From Zhaonella formicivorans (GTDB taxonomy: Bacteria; Bacillota; DUOV01; Zhaonellaceae): a DNA stretch of 64,000 bases. Numbering within the stretch: position 1 is the first letter of the stretch; each line of letters starts with the position of its first letter. The notes under the pieces were generated by a model, which saw only the letters and a list, made by a program, of their open reading frames with translations, was not told the DNA's origin and did not search any database. The DNA is taken from positions 3,245,001 to 3,309,000 of the forward strand of contig NZ_CP085524.1 of NCBI RefSeq assembly GCF_004353525.1. The letters run 5' to 3'. The position numbers and the translations under genes were made by a program. Below, piece by piece: positions 25,552 to 33,051 of this stretch.

Positions 25552-25902
25552 GATTTGCATAAGTGCAACTAGGGCTTCCGCCGGTCTCCTAAAGGACTGG
25601 AATTTCTACGCATTGTGCAAACACAATGCAAGAAATTCTGGCGCCCTAAAGGACTGGAATTTCTACGCATTGTGCAACACAATGCAAGAAATTCTGGCGC
25701 CCTAAAGGACTGGAATTTCTACGCATTGTGCAACACAATGCAAGAAATTCTGGCGCCCTAAAGGACTGGAATTTCTACGCATTGTGCAACACAATGCAAG
25801 AAATTCTGGCGCCCTAAAGGACTGGAATTTCTACGCATTGTGCAACACAATGCAAGAAATTCTGGCGCCCTTATAAGCTTGGCGTAAGCGCCAGTTTTCT
25901 TT
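25552..25902. repeat. tandem hairpin-repeat array B (five 56/57-bp units) with conserved flanks
   Basis: Units at 25588-25644 (57 bp), 25645-25700, 25701-25756, 25757-25812 and 25813-25868 (56 bp each). They share the left arm of array A's units (GAATTTCTACGCATTGTG) but carry a different right arm (CACAATGCAAGAAATTC), giving a better-paired hairpin. Left flank GCATAAGTGCAACTAGGGC and right flank GGCG-TAAG-CGCC hairpin plus TTTTCTTT match array A's flanks in order. The first unit is one base longer than the others. A distal terminator role for the right-flank hairpin is plausible. Confidence 0.9.
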
Positions 25903-25926
25903 AGCTTGCGTTGTACCTAACTTATT

Positions 25927-26478
25927 TTACTGTTTTGGGGCTATCAGTGTTTCGTCGGCTTTGATCGGCTCCAGGGTATAAAAATGACCCCAGATTTCTT
26001 CTTGTTTTTGGCCTTCGATCAGAAACTGTACTGCTTCAATTTCCGGCAGCTGGGTCAAGGTATTGACGACGGAGTAGATGGTCATGGTCTCACCGGCGCT
26101 GCCGCCCGGATGTTTGGTTTTAATCTCCCGGCTGAAGTCCACGTAAGCAATGCCGTTGGCTATTTCCAGGGACAAGAGCTTGGTTTCTTTTGGGATAGTG
26201 GCCGTCAATCCGGGAGATTCGGGGCCTTGAATTAACTCGGTAATCATTAGCTCGGCTACGGGTTTACCGTTTTTAGGGACTGTTCGTTCTTCGCCTTTTA
26301 AATATGTTGCCTGCTCGTCCCCGAAAAAAACTGTGAAGGAAATCGTTTCCCCACCGGGTTTTGAATCAATAGCATGGGGCTCTTGGGATTCTTTTTTTGG
26401 GGAATTAAGGCTAGCGCAGCCTGCCAGTATTAATAGCGTAATACAGATAAGCCCAATAACTATAAGCCTTTTACTCAT
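25927..26478 (-). CDS. GerMN-domain lipoprotein
   Basis: About 183 residues. A lipoprotein signal (positively charged start, hydrophobic stretch, LILAGC lipobox) is followed by one GerMN domain (LMITELIQGPESPGL, IANGIAYVDFSREI, YSVVNTLTQLPEIEAVQFLIEGQ). GerM-type proteins are linked to spore formation and germination and act outside the membrane, which supports a spore-forming host. Start at ATG 26478, not 26493: AGGAG sits 8 nt before it. Confidence 0.85.
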   Translation of the reverse strand: MSKRLIVIGLICITLLILAGCASLNSPKKESQEPHAIDSKPGGETISFTVFFGDEQATYLKGEERTVPKNGKPVAELMITELIQGPESPGLTATIPKETKLLSLEIANGIAYVDFSREIKTKHPGGSAGETMTIYSVVNTLTQLPEIEAVQFLIEGQKQEEIWGHFYTLEPIKADETLIAPKQ

Positions 26479-26591
26479 TTTGCTTCTCCTCATTTTGAAA
26501 TTTTTAGATGTAAACCCAGACCTTCTTTAATCGGTTTGTTAATATTCTAGCATAAGAGCAAAATCTTATAAAGAAAAAGGAAGATTGCACA

Positions 26592-26918
26592 ATGCGGGTA
26601 AAACACTCAAGAATGCTGAGAGAAAATAAAACTATAGAATATATGATGCAAATCTACTGTAGTGCACACCATGGAACTAATAACGGGCTATGCCCCCATT
26701 GTACCGGACTGCTGAAGTATGCTAGTTTCCGCTTGGGAAAATGCCTCTACCAGGAAAAGAAGCCTACCTGTGCAAAATGCCCTGTTCATTGTTACAAGCC
26801 TGGTATGAGGGAAGAGATTAAAGCTGTTATGAGGTTTTCTGGACCCAGGATGCTTTTCAAACATCCTGTTTTAGCTGTACTGCATTTGCTTGACGGTTTC
26901 AGGAAAGTGGGAAAATAA
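26592..26918 (+). CDS. YgbA-like protein (nitrous oxide-stimulated promoter family)
   Basis: 108 residues with conserved Cys/His signatures: MMQIYCSAHHGTNNGLCPHC and KKPTCAKCPVHCYKPGMRE, in the arrangement of PF11756/YgbA. It probably binds an Fe-S cluster or metal. In E. coli YgbA is induced by nitrosative stress; the role here is inferred from the family only. It is monocistronic and convergent with the chemotaxis receptor. Confidence 0.85.
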   Translation: MRVKHSRMLRENKTIEYMMQIYCSAHHGTNNGLCPHCTGLLKYASFRLGKCLYQEKKPTCAKCPVHCYKPGMREEIKAVMRFSGPRMLFKHPVLAVLHLLDGFRKVGK

Positions 26919-26939
26919 AAGCCGGCTAAACCGGCTTTT
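26917..26939. terminator. bidirectional terminator
   Basis: AAAAGCCGG-CTAAA-CCGGCTTTT palindrome shared by the convergent ygbA-like and chemoreceptor genes; it overlaps the last base pairs of the former. Confidence 0.85.
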
Positions 26940-26947
26940 GTACAGTA

Positions 26948-28663
26948 CTAGGCAATCTTAAAAAACGAAGTAGCTTTTTGCAAGCTTTGGGCTGCTTGCT
27001 CAAGCTTTTCGGTGGCAGACATTATTGTTTGCACCGCCGCACTTTGCTCCTCTGCGGAAGCGGTGATTTCCTCGGAACCGGCAGCAGCTTGTTCTATGAT
27101 CGAGGCAATATTCCCGGTAGCTATTGCAGCCTGCTCTGCTAGGACATCAACCTGTTTAATAGCAGTGGCTATTCCAGCAAACTTGGCTGTTAAATGTTTA
27201 ATGCTTTCTTCGATTAGGTTAAAACTGCCGGCGGCATGCCGGAGCAGTTTAGCCCCCGCTGCCGTTTCTTGCTCACCGGATAAAATGGAGTTAACTGCTT
27301 CTTTTGTTTCAGCCTGCACTTTATGTACCAGTCCGGCAATTTCACTGGCAGCGGCCCTCGACTGCTCCGCCAGCTTTCTCACTTCATCGGCTACTACGGC
27401 AAAACCCTTGCCCTGGTCTCCGGCCCTGGCCGCTTCTATAGCTGCATTTAATGCCAAAAGATTTGTTTGTTCGGCAATGCTGGTTATTAATTCGATCATG
27501 GAACTGATGCCTTTGGAACTCTCTTCCAGGCGGGTTATAGAGGTTCCGGCCAGTTGCGCAGACTGTACGATGGATTGCATTTGTTTCAGGACTTCATCAA
27601 GAGCTTGTTTTCCTTCCTGAGTGCTCTGATTCACGGATACTGCTGTAGTATTTAATTCAGTTATATCTTTGGATATTTCTGAAATGTTCCTGGCCATAGC
27701 TTCCACAGCAGCGCTTGTTTCGACAGTTAAGTCTCGTTGCTTCATGCCGTTTTTGGCCATTTCTTCGATAGCAGTTGCCACTTGTTCCGCGCCGGCGCCC
27801 ACTTCTTTTGTGATAACTCGCAGGTCTTGGCTTACCATCGTAACCTCTTGAGCCCCTTTAATTACACGACTGAAGGCTTCCCTTAGATTCCCCAGCATGC
27901 TGTTGAAATTTTCAGCAAGGAGACTTAATTCGTCTTGCGACCACGTAGCTATTTGTAAATTTAAATTTCCTTTGCTGGCTGTAGTTACGTGCTCAACCAG
28001 CTGCCTAACCTGTTTTTTGAGAGTACTTGTAATCTGGCTGCTGATAAAGAGGAGCAGCAATGAGATAATTAGCCCGGCTACGGCATTTCTGATTTGCCCT
28101 TGCTGGTAATGACGATAGTTTTCTTGCACAGCCTGGGCGGTGTTATTCTCTGCTATCTCTGTCAAAGCGTCAATTTTTTCTCTCGCCTGGGAAAAAGCTG
28201 TCTCGCTTTGTTTTGAAAGTAGTATGGCCGTCTGTAAATCTTCAGGTGTGCCTTTTTCAACCAATACCAAGACCTCGTGTAAATTTTTTTCCCAGTCTGC
28301 TCTCAGCGCAAAATGTTCTCCAACCAGTTTTTGCTCCTCAGCAGCTGTTTTCAGACCGGCATATTTATTGATCCTCTCTTTGGATTGCTGTAAATTTTCT
28401 TCGATTTGTTCCAATTGCTTTTTGCGTTCTTGTATACTGGTACTAAGAAGCAATGTTTTTTCTGCAACACGGGCCTGGTACAAATCACGATCGGCTTGTA
28501 ACAGCAGTTCAACTTGGTTGAAGTTGATGTCCATCATCTCTTTGGTTTCCGCATTCATGGTTATAGCTGTATGGTAGGAGGAAAACCATAGAATAATTAG
28601 CCCAAGAATTGACAGCCCGATTAACAAGTTGAGTTTGGCTGATACTTTAAGTTTTTTGAACAT
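26948..28663 (-). CDS. methyl-accepting chemotaxis protein
   Basis: About 571 residues. TM1 (near 12-32), a periplasmic-type four-helix-bundle ligand domain (about 35-190), TM2 (near 190-210), HAMP, then a long coiled-coil signalling domain. The hairpin tip [20 protein letters not shown] followed by [20 protein letters not shown] is the CheA/CheW-binding signature. It senses an extracellular ligand; which is unknown. ATG 28663 follows AAGGAGG; the in-frame extension to 28738 lacks a ribosome site. No other chemotaxis gene is in the window. Confidence 0.95.
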   Translation of the reverse strand: MFKKLKVSAKLNLLIGLSILGLIILWFSSYHTAITMNAETKEMMDINFNQVELLLQADRDLYQARVAEKTLLLSTSIQERKKQLEQIEENLQQSKERINKYAGLKTAAEEQKLVGEHFALRADWEKNLHEVLVLVEKGTPEDLQTAILLSKQSETAFSQAREKIDALTEIAENNTAQAVQENYRHYQQGQIRNAVAGLIISLLLLFISSQITSTLKKQVRQLVEHVTTASKGNLNLQIATWSQDELSLLAENFNSMLGNLREAFSRVIKGAQEVTMVSQDLRVITKEVGAGAEQVATAIEEMAKNGMKQRDLTVETSAAVEAMARNISEISKDITELNTTAVSVNQSTQEGKQALDEVLKQMQSIVQSAQLAGTSITRLEESSKGISSMIELITSIAEQTNLLALNAAIEAARAGDQGKGFAVVADEVRKLAEQSRAAASEIAGLVHKVQAETKEAVNSILSGEQETAAGAKLLRHAAGSFNLIEESIKHLTAKFAGIATAIKQVDVLAEQAAIATGNIASIIEQAAAGSEEITASAEEQSAAVQTIMSATEKLEQAAQSLQKATSFFKIA

Positions 28664-28789
28664 TTTAAAGCCTCCTTTTTGAAAAATTCTGTATATATAT
28701 GTTTGACAAAATTTAGCAAAAACCTTTTTACCTACCATTTTTAGGTAAAATTTTTACAGAACCTCTGATTATTCGGTACTAGGTTTCTT

Positions 28790-28957
28790 GGCGGTGGGTC
28801 CAGCGCAGGAGTAAAAGCTGCCCAGGAAGGTCGCTGATATCGGAGCTTCTTCCAGGGAATTAAAGGAAAGCGAAAAAGGAACCACAAAAAATCCTGCTTA
28901 GAAAGTCAGAAAATTTGCTTTTGCCACAGGTAAGGATAAAATAAGAGGTGGAAAGTG
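28790..28957 (+). pseudogene. remnant of a duplicated pstS-acpS junction with internal deletion
   Basis: Bases 28790-28883 match the pstS interior (31876-31971) almost base for base, with a 2-base loss that breaks the frame. Bases 28884-28957 then match the pstS-acpS intergenic region (32576-32673), including the AGAGGTGGAAAGTG ribosome site and start of acpS. About 600 bp that separate these pieces in the intact locus are missing, and no acpS coding sequence follows. It is the only content I can identify in the 28739-29033 gap. Confidence 0.88.
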
Positions 28958-29033
28958 AGAAAACAGGATTAACATCACAGTTGGTGTCGAAAGGTTGAGT
29001 TAAAAATTAAAAACATAAGCAAGGAGAGATACT

Positions 29034-30026
29034 ATGGCTGGTTTATTAAGCCCATTACAGATTAAAGGTATGAAATTGTCCAACAGGCTGGTAATGCCGC
29101 CCATGGCTACGACTAAAGCTGGGGAAAACGGGGAGGTGAGCCAGGAACTGCTGCATTACTATGACGAAAAGTGCCGCGGAGGTTATCTCGGACTGGTCAT
29201 CATTGAGCATTCTTTTATCAGTCCTGAGGGTAAGGCTAGTGAAAGGCAGCTGAGCGTTTCCAGAGATGAAGATATTCCCGGACTTCGTACCCTGGCCAAA
29301 ACAATTCAGAAAAATGGCAGTAAAGCAATCGTGCAAATAAACCATGCCGGTAGCGGCACCACAGCGGAAGTAATTAAAACAACGCCCCTTGGGCCTTCTC
29401 CTGTTGCCAACCCCAGAAAGGGGACAATTCCAAGGGAGTTAGACGCAGCGGAAATCAAAAAGATAGTCGCTGATTTCCAAAAGGCAGCAGCCCGGGTTAA
29501 GGAGGCAGGTTTTGACGGTGTAGAAATTCATTCAGCCCACAGTTACCTATTGAACCAGTTTTTTTCCCCTATTACCAACAAACGTGAGGATGCCTATGGT
29601 GGTTCTTTGGACAACCGAATTAAGCTTCACCTGGAAGTCATTGCTGCCGTGAGAGAAGCGGTAGGAAGAGATTTCCCGTTATTTCTCCGCCTTGGCTGCT
29701 GCGATTATTTGGAAGGAGGAACAACCTTGGAAGACAGCAAAAGTGCGGCCCGGGAGTTTGCCAGGGCCGGAGTGGATGTGATTGATGTAAGCGGAGGTGT
29801 ATTAGGCTATAACGTTCCTGGAAACACAGAGGAAGGTTACTTTACGCCGCTAAGCGAAGCCGTCAAAAAGGTGGTTGATATTCCCGTGATTGTCACCGGA
29901 GGAATAAAGACAGCCGCCAAAGCTAACCAGATCATTGCCGAAGGCAAAGCAGACCTGGTTGGGGTTGGACGGGCGCTGCTGCAGGACTCTTTATGGGCTA
30001 AAAAAGCCGTGGAATGCTTAAGGTAA
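29034..30026 (+). CDS. NADH:flavin oxidoreductase, old yellow enzyme family
   Basis: 330-residue TIM-barrel FMN enzyme of the YqjM/enoate-reductase N-domain type. Motifs: KLSNRLVMPPMATTKA, VQINHAG (FMN/substrate His region), GFDGVEIHSAHSYLLNQFFS (His-Ala-His), NKREDAYGGSLDNR, and VGVGRALLQDSLW (phosphate binding). It reduces activated C=C bonds using NAD(P)H. The physiological substrate is unknown. It lacks the C-terminal Fe-S/FAD domains of 2,4-dienoyl-CoA reductases. GGAGAG precedes ATG 29034. Confidence 0.9.
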   Translation: MAGLLSPLQIKGMKLSNRLVMPPMATTKAGENGEVSQELLHYYDEKCRGGYLGLVIIEHSFISPEGKASERQLSVSRDEDIPGLRTLAKTIQKNGSKAIVQINHAGSGTTAEVIKTTPLGPSPVANPRKGTIPRELDAAEIKKIVADFQKAAARVKEAGFDGVEIHSAHSYLLNQFFSPITNKREDAYGGSLDNRIKLHLEVIAAVREAVGRDFPLFLRLGCCDYLEGGTTLEDSKSAAREFARAGVDVIDVSGGVLGYNVPGNTEEGYFTPLSEAVKKVVDIPVIVTGGIKTAAKANQIIAEGKADLVGVGRALLQDSLWAKKAVECLR

Positions 30027-30100
30027 ATTGCCGGCGTTGCGATAGCTCCGCCGCTCTTTTGAATTGTATTTGGAAAACTTAAGCTATTTTTAATTTAAGC

Positions 30101-30123
30101 TTTACAAGTTCTTAACATTAAAC
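30101..30123 (+). promoter_or_regulatory. PhoP-box-like site upstream of the response regulator
   Basis: TTTACA-AGTTC-TTAACA (30101-30117) fits the Firmicute PhoP pattern TTHACA-N5-TTHACA. The adjacent 17-mer AGTTCTTAACATTAAAC recurs with two differences before pstS (31549-31565), suggesting shared phosphate control. Confidence 0.5.
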
Positions 30124-30170
30124 ATTTAAGATAAAGATGTGGACATAAAGACCTCCTCTCCACATATATC

Positions 30171-30206
30171 ACAAACCCAGGAACCAAGACCTGGGTTTGT
30201 ACTTTA
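30171..30206 (+). terminator. stem-loop ahead of the response regulator gene
   Basis: ACAAACCCAGG (30171-30181) / CCTGGGTTTGT (30190-30200) followed by ACTTTATTAG. It could end the upstream oxidoreductase transcript, or act as a leader attenuator if transcription starts near the PhoP-like box. Confidence 0.6.
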
Positions 30207-30282
30207 TTAGTTGGTGTGATTAAGTCCTGTTAAAGGGATGTGGAAACTGGCAATGGGTAATGATGAGTAAGGAGGAAGACCT

Positions 30283-31014
30283 ATGGCCAAAATACTGGTA
30301 GTGGATGATGAGCAGGCTATTTTGGAATTGCTGATCTTCAACATTCAGCAGGCGGGTTATGAAGCTATGGCTGCAACTGATGGCTTTGCGGCGATTGATA
30401 AAGCATTGGAGGAAAAGCCGGATTTAATAGTTTTAGATATCATGTTGCCGGGGATTGACGGTTTTGAGGTGTGCCGCAGGATCAGGGCTGTTCCCAATTT
30501 ACAGGAAATACCCATTATTTTTTTAAGTGCAAAAGCAGAAGAGTTTGATAAGGTAATTGGCTTAGAGTTGGGTGCAGATGATTATGTTACAAAGCCTTTC
30601 AGTCCGCGGGAGTTAGTAGCCAGAATCAAGGCCAACCTGCGGAGACTTGCTGCGGAGAAAGCTATGTTGGAACAGGAAGAAATACATATAGGCCCATTTA
30701 TTATCAAGCCGCTTAATTATGAGGTATTAAAAGATGGAGTGGTATTAGATTTAAACCCTAAAGAATTTGAACTGTTCAAGGTATTAGTGAATAACAAAGG
30801 CAAAGTTTTAAAACGCAGCTATTTGCTGAACAAGATCTGGGGTTATGATGGCTATGCTGATCCCAGAACAGTAGATGTGCATATCTGCCGGCTGCGGCAG
30901 AAGATAGAAACAGACCCAGGCAACCCGGAATATATTGAAACTGTCAGGGGTTTGGGGTATCGTTTCAATAATAGAATTATTAAACAAGTTTCAGCGACCT
31001 TTTATAAGAGATAA
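30283..31014 (+). CDS. OmpR/PhoB-family response regulator
   Basis: 243 residues: receiver domain (VVDDEQAILE, phospho-Asp in LIVLDIMLPGIDG, KPFSPRELVARI) and a winged-helix output domain (LNPKEFELFKVLVNN, DPRTVDVHICRLRQKIE, RGLGYRF). With a PhoP-like box upstream and pstS downstream, phosphate control is a reasonable guess. No partner kinase is adjacent, which is unusual for phoPR. It starts at ATG 30283 after AAGGAGGAAG. Confidence 0.9.
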   Translation: MAKILVVDDEQAILELLIFNIQQAGYEAMAATDGFAAIDKALEEKPDLIVLDIMLPGIDGFEVCRRIRAVPNLQEIPIIFLSAKAEEFDKVIGLELGADDYVTKPFSPRELVARIKANLRRLAAEKAMLEQEEIHIGPFIIKPLNYEVLKDGVVLDLNPKEFELFKVLVNNKGKVLKRSYLLNKIWGYDGYADPRTVDVHICRLRQKIETDPGNPEYIETVRGLGYRFNNRIIKQVSATFYKR

Positions 31015-31053
31015 TTTCCTGGCAAAGTTGGTCTACTACATTAGGGTGAGTAA

Positions 31054-31284
31054 CTAGCACGAAATCGTCTCACCTACATGACCGATAAAATCCTTAGGAG
31101 TACCATGAATAGTTATTCGAGCCAGTTCCACTTTGATTTCCGTGAGGGTATCCAATAATTTTTGTGCCGGGATGGTCCCTAAATAGCGACTGCCTTTCAT
31201 AACGATTATATCATCGTAAAGTTTATTGTGCGGTCTGTTCCGGAAGTTTTGGGCCAATGCGGGTAGACTGATATCAGCCTCCAC
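31054..31284 (-). pseudogene. fragment of a CBS-GGDEF signalling protein
   Basis: 76 residues. IIVMKGSRYLGTIPAQKLL and LTEIKVELAR resemble the end of a CBS domain and the linker that precedes GGDEF domains in some diguanylate cyclases; the conserved continuation (ANPLTGLPGN in such proteins) is missing and a stop codon sits immediately upstream of the GTG start. It looks like a decayed leftover. The flanking 31285-31620 contains a terminator and the pstS promoter region but no gene. Confidence 0.5.
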
Positions 31285-31365
31285 CTAAAAGGGTTAGCAT
31301 CTATCAGCATACCTTGCTAAACCATAGAAAATGAGAGAACCCGCTGCTTAGAACCTCCTCTAACT

Positions 31366-31388
31366 AGCCCTTCAGGGCTTGTTTTTTT
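31366..31388 (+). terminator. intrinsic terminator
   Basis: AGCCC-TTCA-GGGCT stem followed by TGTTTTTTTT, in the gap between the regulator and pstS. Confidence 0.75.
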
Positions 31389-31548
31389 TACCGGTTGCTG
31401 TGTTTATATTATTTATTATTAATGATTCCCGGAGCTAACCTTTGTGCCCCAGGAAGCAATCGATTTAATCCGGTAGAATTTTCCTCAACTTGCCAAAAAG
31501 CTCTAGCTTCAATGGCTTTTTTAACATCACTGTAATGAAATATCAACC

Positions 31549-31574
31549 AGTTCTTAAAATTAAGCTTATATAAT
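31549..31574 (+). promoter_or_regulatory. putative Pho-regulated promoter of pstS
   Basis: AGTTCTTAAAATTAAGC (31549-31565), 15 of 17 bases as upstream of the response regulator, followed at once by a TATAAT-type -10 (31569-31574) and no good -35. That arrangement is expected of an activator-dependent promoter. Confidence 0.5.
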
Positions 31575-31620
31575 CAGACTTGTAAACAATAAAACATTTG
31601 CAAGGAGGCAGTATAAAAGA

Positions 31621-32499
31621 ATGTGCAAGACAAGTAAAAAATCGAAACTGCTGGCTATGCTGGCACTGGTTCTCTTGGCGGTGGCTTTAGTGGCAGGTTG
31701 TGCCAACAGTGCCGACAATGTTCCAGAAGAAGGGGAGAATCAGAATCAAGCTGCAGAGACTGAAAATTTAAGCGGTTCCATTAATATCGCAGGTTCCACT
31801 TCTGTACAACCACTTTCTGAAGAATTAGGCCAAGCGTTCATGGAAGCAAACCCTGACGTGAAAATCAACGTGGCCGGCGGTGGGTCCAGCGCCGGAGTAA
31901 AAGCTGCCCAGGAAGGTACTGCTGATATCGGAGCTTCTTCCAGGGAATTAAAGGAGAGCGAAAAAGGAACCGTGAAAGAATTCATTATCGCTAAAGACGG
32001 AATTGCTGTAATCGTAAACCCTGCCAACGAAGTTGTTGACCTGAAAATGGAAGATATTAAGAAGATTTTTGCAGGCGAGATTACAAACTGGAAAGATGTT
32101 GGCGGTAAAGATGCTCCTATTAACGTCATCAGCAGGGAAGACGGATCCGGCACCAGGGGGGCATTTGAGGAGATAGTGTTGGTCGAGGCCAAATTAGTTG
32201 CCAATGCAACTATCCAGAACTCTACCGGTGCGGTTAAAAGCGCTGTAGCCAGCGATCCCAATGCCATCGGTTATGCTTCTTTAGGTTCAGTCCTTGGAGC
32301 CACTGATGTAAAAACGGTAAAAGTTGACGGGGTAGAAGCGACAGCCGAAAATGTGAAGAGCGGAAGCTTTAAAATCAGTCGTCCTTTCCTCTATCTGACC
32401 AAAAGTGACCCGCAAGGCCTTGTGAAGGCATATCTTGACTGGGTATTAAGTGAAGAAGGCCAGAAAATCGTTGCTGAAGAATATATTTCTGTAAAATAG
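31621..32499 (+). CDS. pstS: phosphate-binding lipoprotein PstS
   Basis: 292 residues. Lipoprotein signal with LVAGC lipobox, then the PBP-like phosphate-binding domain: SINIAGSTSVQPLSEELG, GGGSSAGVKAAQEGTADIGASS, ISREDGSGTRGAFEE (phosphate-contact Ser, Arg, Thr). It delivers phosphate to a PstCAB transporter. Those genes are not adjacent; instead acpS follows after a terminator. A Pho-type site precedes it and a decayed partial copy exists at about 28.8 kb. Confidence 0.93.
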   Translation: MCKTSKKSKLLAMLALVLLAVALVAGCANSADNVPEEGENQNQAAETENLSGSINIAGSTSVQPLSEELGQAFMEANPDVKINVAGGGSSAGVKAAQEGTADIGASSRELKESEKGTVKEFIIAKDGIAVIVNPANEVVDLKMEDIKKIFAGEITNWKDVGGKDAPINVISREDGSGTRGAFEEIVLVEAKLVANATIQNSTGAVKSAVASDPNAIGYASLGSVLGATDVKTVKVDGVEATAENVKSGSFKISRPFLYLTKSDPQGLVKAYLDWVLSEEGQKIVAEEYISVK

Positions 32500-32522
32500 T
32501 ATATAATTACGCTGTTTCTCCC

Positions 32523-32567
32523 AGAGAGACTTTTTGCTAATTAATTGCAGAGAGTCTCTTATTTTTT
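32523..32567 (+). terminator. terminator of pstS
   Basis: AGAGACT (32525-32531) / AGTCTCT (32553-32559) stem followed by TATTTTTTCG. Confidence 0.8.
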
Positions 32568-32670
32568 CGTCGCTTACAAAAAATCCCGCTCAAAAAGTCA
32601 AAAATATGTACTTTTGCCAAAAGTAAGGTTATGCTATAGAAAAAAGGTTTTTAATAAACAGAGGTGGAAA

Positions 32671-33039
32671 GTGGTTCTAGGCATTGGCGTTGATATAATT
32701 GAAATTGAAAGGGTCAGGAATGCTTTGGAACGCAGGCCGGCTTTGGAGCAGCGGTTATTTACCCCGGCTGAAATAAAGTATTGCCGGCAAAAAGCCAATC
32801 CCTACCCCTCCTTGGCGGCCCGTTTTGCTGCCAAGGAAGCGGTATTGAAGGCTATGGGCGTAGGGCTGGGCAGCTGTACCTGGCATGATATTATTATAGA
32901 AGTAAATTCCAGCGGAGCCCCTGAGGTGAAACTGACGGGGCGGGCAGCCGCATTGGCAGCTTCGCTTGGAATTTCTAAATTTATGCTTAGTCTTTCTCAT
33001 GCTAAATTAAATGCGGTGGCATATGTATTAGCACAATAG
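32671..33039 (+). CDS. acpS: holo-[acyl-carrier-protein] synthase
   Basis: 122 residues. GIGVDIIEIERV (Mg2+-binding Asp) and RFAAKEAVLKAMG are the AcpS signatures. It transfers 4'-phosphopantetheine from CoA to acyl carrier protein. The GTG at 32671 is the start: AGAGGTGG lies just upstream and the protein begins at the conserved LGIGVDI. The longer frame has 42 extra codons without homology. It heads the acpS-nnrDE-alr-ndoAI-ndoA order common in Firmicutes. Confidence 0.95.
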   Translation: MVLGIGVDIIEIERVRNALERRPALEQRLFTPAEIKYCRQKANPYPSLAARFAAKEAVLKAMGVGLGSCTWHDIIIEVNSSGAPEVKLTGRAAALAASLGISKFMLSLSHAKLNAVAYVLAQ

Positions 33040-33051
33040 GGAGGGGAAGTT

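Noticed and set aside
1021-25868. CRISPR interpretation of the tandem arrays
   Set aside because: Units are contiguous and identical with no variable spacers, are palindromic over most of their length, and no cas gene is present.
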